Shown: one piece after another, positions 59,855 through 64,000 of the stretch
How positions within the stretch are numbered: the stretch's first letter is position 1
Layout: each line of letters opens with the position of its first letter
Assembly: GCF_900109545.1 (NCBI RefSeq)
Contig: NZ_FOAP01000009.1
Coordinates: 248,001 to 312,000, forward strand
DNA length: 64,000 bases
Source: Stigmatella aurantiaca
GTDB lineage: Bacteria; Myxococcota; Myxococcia; Myxococcales; Myxococcaceae
Reading direction: 5' to 3'
The notes under the pieces: model-generated
The model's input: only the letters and a program-made list of their open reading frames with translations
Database searches by the model: none
Told to the model about the DNA's origin: nothing
Made by a program: the position numbers and the translations under genes

Positions 59855-61057
59855 TCAGCGCGGCCAGCCCTTGATGGGCAGGGCGCCCTGGGCCTCGCTG
59901 CGGATGAAGTCGGCGCGGTGCCGGATGTACACGTCCGGGTGGGAGGCGGCGGCTTTCAGCACCTCGCGCATCTGGCCCTGGAGGCCCGCGTCCAGGGTGG
60001 ACCAGGCGATGCCGGCCAGGTTGGAGATGGCGCTGCGCCGCACGTCGAGGTCCGTCTCGCGCAGGAACGCGTCGAGCAGCCCGCGCGCCACCTCGCGGCC
60101 CGCCGCCGCGTCCGGCGGGGAGCACCAGTAGAGCGCGCGCATGGCGCCCGCCTTCTCGGCCTCGTCGCCCAGGCGCATGTAGCCCAGCAGCCGCTCGAAG
60201 ACGGAGGCGTTGCCCACCGCGCGCACCGCTGCCTCCACGAAGTGGCGGTTGCGGTTCGCGTCCTGCTCGAAGAGGGCCGCGCACAGGAGCGGCTCGAGCA
60301 GCGCGGGGGGCAGGGACTCCGTCATGCGCACGAGCCGCACGACGAACCACTTCTTCTGCCCGTCGTAGAGGGCATGGCTCAGCCAGCGCAGGTCCTCCGG
60401 CGAGGCCTGCAGGTAGTGCAGCGCCATGGCGGGCAGGCACGCGGCCTCCTCGCGCACCGGGGCGGGAATCTCCTGTCCGTGCCTGCGGCCCTGGGCGTCC
60501 GTGCAGGCCAGGTGGAAGCGGCTCAGGCGCAGGTAGGCCTCGCAGCGCGCGTCCCAGCCGCGGGTGTCCGGGTGCGTCTGGGCCACGGCCTCCAGCACGG
60601 CGCGCCGCAAGCCGGGGCGCTCGATGCCCAGCATCTCCAGGACGAGCTCCCCATGGCCCGGCGAGGCTGGGGCCACGCCCGGCGCCGTGGGCAGGCCCCG
60701 CCGGTCCAGCCGCAGCGCGAGCAGGAGGGCGCCGGAGGTCTGCAGCCCCAGCATGTCGCTCTCGTCCTGGGTGTGGAAGAACACCTCGGAGGCGGGGGCG
60801 GACAGGGCCGGGGCCTGGGCGGCGGGGGGCTCCGGGCTCACGGCAAGCTCCTCGAGCGGCCGTTCGATGCGGCCGGGGCCCAGCCCCAGCGCCGTGCACG
60901 CCATGCCCGCGGGGCCGGTGTCCCGCACCAGGGACTGCAAGAGGTCTCCCGTCGTCAGATACGGGCCGCGCGAGGCCCTGGCCGCGCGGACCAGGACTTC
61001 TCCCAGCTCGCGGCCGAATCCCTGTTCCTGCGCGTAGGCGGACCAGTCCGACGTCAT
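59855..61057 (-). CDS. Clp_N-like plus HEAT-repeat protein
   Basis: The 400-residue protein begins [20 protein letters not shown] and its first ~70 residues ([28 protein letters not shown]) resemble one Clp N-terminal repeat, the domain that in ClpA/ClpC binds adaptors. The rest is helical and Leu/Ala-rich, with HEAT-like units toward the end ([35 protein letters not shown]). No ATPase motifs are present. It may be a cytoplasmic adaptor or scaffold. The start at ATG 61057 is set by GAGGAG 6 nt upstream; the frame upstream is low complexity. Confidence 0.65.
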   Translation of the reverse strand: MTSDWSAYAQEQGFGRELGEVLVRAARASRGPYLTTGDLLQSLVRDTGPAGMACTALGLGPGRIERPLEELAVSPEPPAAQAPALSAPASEVFFHTQDESDMLGLQTSGALLLALRLDRRGLPTAPGVAPASPGHGELVLEMLGIERPGLRRAVLEAVAQTHPDTRGWDARCEAYLRLSRFHLACTDAQGRRHGQEIPAPVREEAACLPAMALHYLQASPEDLRWLSHALYDGQKKWFVVRLVRMTESLPPALLEPLLCAALFEQDANRNRHFVEAAVRAVGNASVFERLLGYMRLGDEAEKAGAMRALYWCSPPDAAAGREVARGLLDAFLRETDLDVRRSAISNLAGIAWSTLDAGLQGQMREVLKAAASHPDVYIRHRADFIRSEAQGALPIKGWPR

Positions 61058-61205
61058 CTTCGTCTCCTCGAAGCGGGAAGTGCGGTGCAACTCTCTACCG
61101 TGAGCAGAGGGCCCTGTTCTGCTCTGGAACGTAAGGCACGGCCGCGCGATGCGGGAGCATGGACCGTGCGTTCTGCCGGGCAGGTGTTGGTTGAAGATAG
61201 GGTGC

Positions 61206-62255
61206 TCACAGCCGCCAGGTGAGGCCCAGTCCCGCCACCTGCCGGAAATAGGACAGCCCGTTCTGCGGCAGGCGCGTGCCATACAGCGCGTAGGACAGCT
61301 CCACGTCCAGGTGCCCGCTCACAGGCCGCGCGAGCTTGAGCGAGAGGGAATTCTGCGCCTCGTCCTCTTCCACCAGGAGGATCTCGGGAGACAGGAAGAT
61401 TCCGTCCGGGTAGCTGTTCAGGCCGGCCGCCCCCTGGGCCAGGAGCGTGAGGCGCCACGGCAGCCGCACCCCCGCGCTGCCGCTCAACCGGTGCCGGAGC
61501 ACGGTCTCCCCCCGGCTGTTGGAGCTGAGCTCCTGGTAGGTGTACGTCAAGCCCAGCGCCACGGGGCCCCGGTACGTGTAGCCCATACCCACCGTCAGGG
61601 AGGAGTCCTCCCGGCGGCCGGGGGCGGTGTCCTCCCGGCCCGGGTAGGGCGTGGCTTGCACGCGGTAGTCCCGCGCGCCGTACTCGCCGAAGGCCGTGAG
61701 CGTGTGGCGGCGGTCGAGGCGGTAGCGCCCCTGCACGCCCAGCTCGGGCCCGCCGAAGTTGGCCTGGGGCGCGGGGCGGTACACGAAGCGGTGGGCCCCG
61801 GCGCGCACCCGCAGCGCGAGCCGCACATCCGGGGCGTACTCGGCGAAGGCGTTGGCGCCCAGGTCCGAGTAGGCCCGGCTGCCGCCCCGCCGGTCCTTGA
61901 CGCGGCCCTCCACGCCCAGGCCCCACCGGGCGCCCAGGGCCACCGAGCCTTCGGCGGCCGCGGCCTGCACCAGCAGGTCCTCCTCGCCCCGGTCCAGGAA
62001 CTTGCGGCCGCCCAGCTCGTAGCGGCCCACCAGCTGCGCGCGCTCTCCGGTGAGGCTGCCTTCGCCCACCGCCAGCAGGCTCAGGACGGCGTCCGGCTGG
62101 GGGGCGGGGCTCTGCGCGTCGGAGAAGTCCCGGAGGGGATTGGAGTCCAGGGAGAGCCGGCCCGTGAGCCGCAGCGAGCCCCTCTTGTCGGCCGCATGGC
62201 CGCGGGAGGCGGCCAGGAGCAGGAGCAGGAGGGGAGCGAGCAGAAGGCGGGGCAC
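61206..62255 (-). CDS. Outer-membrane beta-barrel protein
   Basis: The 349-residue protein has a signal peptide (MPRLLLAPLLLLLLAASRGH, cleavage near HAADK) followed by many amphipathic strands with alternating aromatic and charged residues (SLRLTGRLSLDSN, ALRVRAGAHRFVYRP, SLTVGMGYTYRGPVALGLTYTYQ, DVELSYALYG). The last strand is VAGLGLTWRL. This pattern fits a barrel of about 16 strands that sits in the outer membrane. Channel or receptor role is unknown. The 148-nt gap upstream of the Clp_N gene (61058-61205) shows no feature. Confidence 0.78.
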   Translation of the reverse strand: MPRLLLAPLLLLLLAASRGHAADKRGSLRLTGRLSLDSNPLRDFSDAQSPAPQPDAVLSLLAVGEGSLTGERAQLVGRYELGGRKFLDRGEEDLLVQAAAAEGSVALGARWGLGVEGRVKDRRGGSRAYSDLGANAFAEYAPDVRLALRVRAGAHRFVYRPAPQANFGGPELGVQGRYRLDRRHTLTAFGEYGARDYRVQATPYPGREDTAPGRREDSSLTVGMGYTYRGPVALGLTYTYQELSSNSRGETVLRHRLSGSAGVRLPWRLTLLAQGAAGLNSYPDGIFLSPEILLVEEDEAQNSLSLKLARPVSGHLDVELSYALYGTRLPQNGLSYFRQVAGLGLTWRL

Positions 62256-62336
62256 GTGCGCGCACCATACCGTGTGCCTTGCCCTCGCGCGCGCCTCACC
62301 CGTGACGCGGCGGGGAGCGCTCGTTACAGTCGCCCC

Positions 62337-62879
62337 ATGCGCCGCCGTGTGTTGCTGTCCTGGATGGGGGCCTGCCCCCTGCTCGCTGCCTGCGGCCCCT
62401 CCTCATTCAAGACGGAGCTGCGCGGGGAGACGGCCGTCCCGGCGGCCATGCCCGGCACCCTCACGCCGCTCAACGCCTTTCCGGCCATTGGCAGCTTCGC
62501 GGCGCTCGACTTCGACGAGAACCAGGACTTCAAGAACCAGGATGTCTCCAAGGACGAGGTGGACTCCGTGCGGCTCCAGTCCCTGGAGGTGCGGCTGCTG
62601 AGCCCGGGCGGCGCGGACTTCGGCTTCCTGGACACGCTGGAGTTCTTCGCCAAGGCGGGGGACCTGGAGGTGCGCATCGCGCGCCGGCGGGGCATCGCCC
62701 AGCTGGGGCTGCAGGCCCCCTACCCGGTGCTGCGCATGGAGCTGGAGGATGAGGAGCTGCAGCCCTTCATCGCCGCGCCCTCCATGAGCATTCTCGTGCG
62801 CGGCCGGGGCCGGCTGCCCGAGCAGGAGGTCCGCCTCCAGGCGGTGGTGCTGCTGGGGGTGGAGGTGGGCTTCTTCTAA
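62337..62879 (+). CDS. Small lipoprotein of unknown function
   Basis: The 180-residue protein starts MRRRVLLSWMGACPLLAACG with lipobox LLAAC. The mature part is beta-rich (VRLQSLEVRLLSPGGADFGFLDTLEFF; LQAVVLLGVEVGFF) with an acidic loop DFDENQDFKNQDVSKDEVD that could bind calcium. I do not recognise a family. It starts 81 nt from the divergent barrel gene, so the two may share control and work together at the outer membrane. Confidence 0.75.
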   Translation: MRRRVLLSWMGACPLLAACGPSSFKTELRGETAVPAAMPGTLTPLNAFPAIGSFAALDFDENQDFKNQDVSKDEVDSVRLQSLEVRLLSPGGADFGFLDTLEFFAKAGDLEVRIARRRGIAQLGLQAPYPVLRMELEDEELQPFIAAPSMSILVRGRGRLPEQEVRLQAVVLLGVEVGFF

Positions 62880-62894
62880 GGCCCGCCCCGCGGC

Positions 62895-63992
62895 TCACTC
62901 CAGCTCGCGCACCTTGCGCTCCAGGGCGCTCGCGCGGGAGTCCAGCTCGCGGGCCAGCGACTCCAGCCGCTTGGCCTCGGCCTCCAGCGTGGCCAGGTCC
63001 TCGAAGTCTCCGGCGGCCAGCTCCTGCGCTCGCACCCCCTGCACCTGGGGCCGGTGGTCACGCGCATGCGCCGCAACGGGGGACGAGGCGGGGGGCGCCG
63101 CCGGTCCCGGGGGGCCGCCCATCTCGGGAAGGGGCTCGTTCCCACCGCTGCCCGGGGGGGTGTCCACCGGCGGGTTGGCCGAGGGGGGCATGGAGGGAGG
63201 GGGAGGGGGAGTGGGAGAGGGCCCCGCGGCCACGCCTTCGGTGCTCCCGTCCCTCGCGTCGAGCTGGGGCGAGAGGCCCGTGGCGCCCAGGCGCAGCCGC
63301 ATGTTCCGGTCCTGCTCGTCGAACATGCGCTCCTCGCCGAGGAAGTCGCTCATCCGGCGCTCCAGCTCGCGCTCCTCGCGGACCTCGGTGATGCGGGACT
63401 TCAGGGCCGTGAGCCGCTGGCGCACCTTGTCGCCCGAGTCCCGCAGCGCGTCGGCCTGCTCCAGCAGGTCCGTGGGGTCATCGCTCGCCTCAGCGCGGCC
63501 CAGGGCCGGCACCCGCGAGGCGGGCAGCGCCGCGCGGACCGCTTCCCGCTCGGCCCGCAGCGTGCGCATCCGGACCAGGAGGGTGGCGCGCTGGTTCCTG
63601 TCCCCGGTGGCATCCCACGCGGCGCGCGCCTGCTCCAGCGCCTCGGACAGCGCCGCATGCAGCGCCAGGTGGGCCCGCTCCGACTCGCCCTCCGCGCCGG
63701 CCACCGCCTGCGCCAGCCCCGTCAGCTCACCGCTCAGCTCCTGTGAGCGCCGCAGCGCCTGCTCCAGCTCGGGCCCCGCGGTGAGCCGCCCCTGCCGCTC
63801 CGCCTTGAGCGTCTCGATGCGCCCGGCCAGCCCGTTCAGCTCCTGCCGCAGGGCCTGCTGCCGCTCGCGCAGGGTGCGAACCGCCGTGCGCGCCTGCTGC
63901 GCCGTGCCGCGGCTGGCCTCCAGCCCCGTGGCGCCCCACGCGGGCGCCCCCAGCAGCAGGCACAGCAGCAGGCTTGGCAGGCGGAGCGTCAT
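62895..63992 (-). CDS. Exported coiled-coil protein of unknown function
   Basis: The 365-residue protein has a signal peptide (MTLRLPSLLLCLLLGAPAWG). Residues ~25-230 and ~320-365 are predicted coiled coil rich in Arg, Glu, Leu and Ala (RTLRERQQALRQELNGLAGRI; LEAEAKRLESLARELDSRAS). They are separated by a Pro/Gly/Ser-rich linker of ~90 residues that contains a run of PTPPPPPSMPP. It is probably periplasmic. No family recognised. The ATG at 63992 lies 8 bases before the window end, so its promoter is outside. Confidence 0.75.
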   Translation of the reverse strand: MTLRLPSLLLCLLLGAPAWGATGLEASRGTAQQARTAVRTLRERQQALRQELNGLAGRIETLKAERQGRLTAGPELEQALRRSQELSGELTGLAQAVAGAEGESERAHLALHAALSEALEQARAAWDATGDRNQRATLLVRMRTLRAEREAVRAALPASRVPALGRAEASDDPTDLLEQADALRDSGDKVRQRLTALKSRITEVREERELERRMSDFLGEERMFDEQDRNMRLRLGATGLSPQLDARDGSTEGVAAGPSPTPPPPPSMPPSANPPVDTPPGSGGNEPLPEMGGPPGPAAPPASSPVAAHARDHRPQVQGVRAQELAAGDFEDLATLEAEAKRLESLARELDSRASALERKVRELE

Positions 63993-64000
63993 TACCTGGC

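Noticed and set aside
1-64000. Search for tRNA, rRNA, CRISPR arrays, insertion sequences and integrase attachment sites
   Set aside because: No cloverleaf-like sequence, spaced direct repeats, transposase motifs or inverted-repeat element ends were seen by eye; a covariance-model scan would be needed to exclude small RNAs.

Overview
The window is very GC-rich, has GTG/TTG/CTG starts and tightly packed operons. It encodes several proteins typical of fruiting myxobacteria: a protein with a MYXO-CTERM-like tail, a SitA6/SitI6-type toxin-immunity pair, a eukaryote-like Ser/Thr kinase, many lipoproteins, and a type VI secretion system (T6SS) of the myxobacterial kind. The best guess is a member of Myxococcota, Cystobacterineae (Stigmatella/Cystobacter/Archangium/Myxococcus relatives). 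The assignment rests on family content read from the sequence; no database search was made.

Layout. (1) 1-4.7 kb: 3' part of an FAD-dependent oxidoreductase, a Mug DNA glycosylase, an unknown protein and an OmpA-family outer-membrane protein. (2) 4.7-10.3 kb: a giant 16-repeat Ig-like (choice-of-anchor-D-like) surface protein, ending 4 nt before the next gene. (3) 10.3-28 kb: a plus-strand T6SS operon in the order ANL-like pseudoenzyme, DUF4280/PAAR-like, TssA/IglI-like, TssG, TssB, TssC, Hcp-like, TssK, TssE, VgrG, separate beta-helix spike, TssF, TssL, a small unknown protein, TssM, TssJ. (4) 28-32.8 kb, minus strand: a putative TssB-TssC fusion paralogue, a second VgrG with a long helical tail, and a coiled-coil partner. 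No ClpV/TssH ATPase is present. (5) 32.9-50.9 kb: secreted adhesin-like protein, polytopic membrane protein, OtsA-OtsB fusion, GT-C-like membrane protein, large transglutaminase/TPR protein, CheW, ComF, GpmI, lipoprotein, GH3 enzyme and a class III cyclase. (6) 50.9-57.2 kb: an accessory patch, visibly more AT-rich in places. It holds a duplicated fragment of the cyclase 3' end, the Sit-type pair, small lipoproteins, a DUF4279-like gene with a nonsense codon, a Ser/Thr kinase, a secreted CxxCH protein and a frameshifted lipoprotein. (7) 57.2-64 kb: housekeeping genes proA-rsfS-rlmH, a TPR protein, a Clp_N/HEAT protein, an outer-membrane barrel, a lipoprotein and a coiled-coil periplasmic protein.

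How it fits together. The T6SS genes are translationally coupled (ATGA, GTGA, TGATG and TAGTG overlaps) and cover membrane complex (TssJLM), baseplate (TssEFGK, VgrG, PAAR-like) and tail (TssBC, Hcp-like). The minus-strand arm looks like an accessory module that adds an alternative spike and a sheath-like subunit. The Sit-type pair and its eroded neighbours look like a hotspot for kin-discrimination cassettes. No tRNA, rRNA, CRISPR array, insertion sequence or origin was recognised, and no gene-free stretch exceeds 300 bases.
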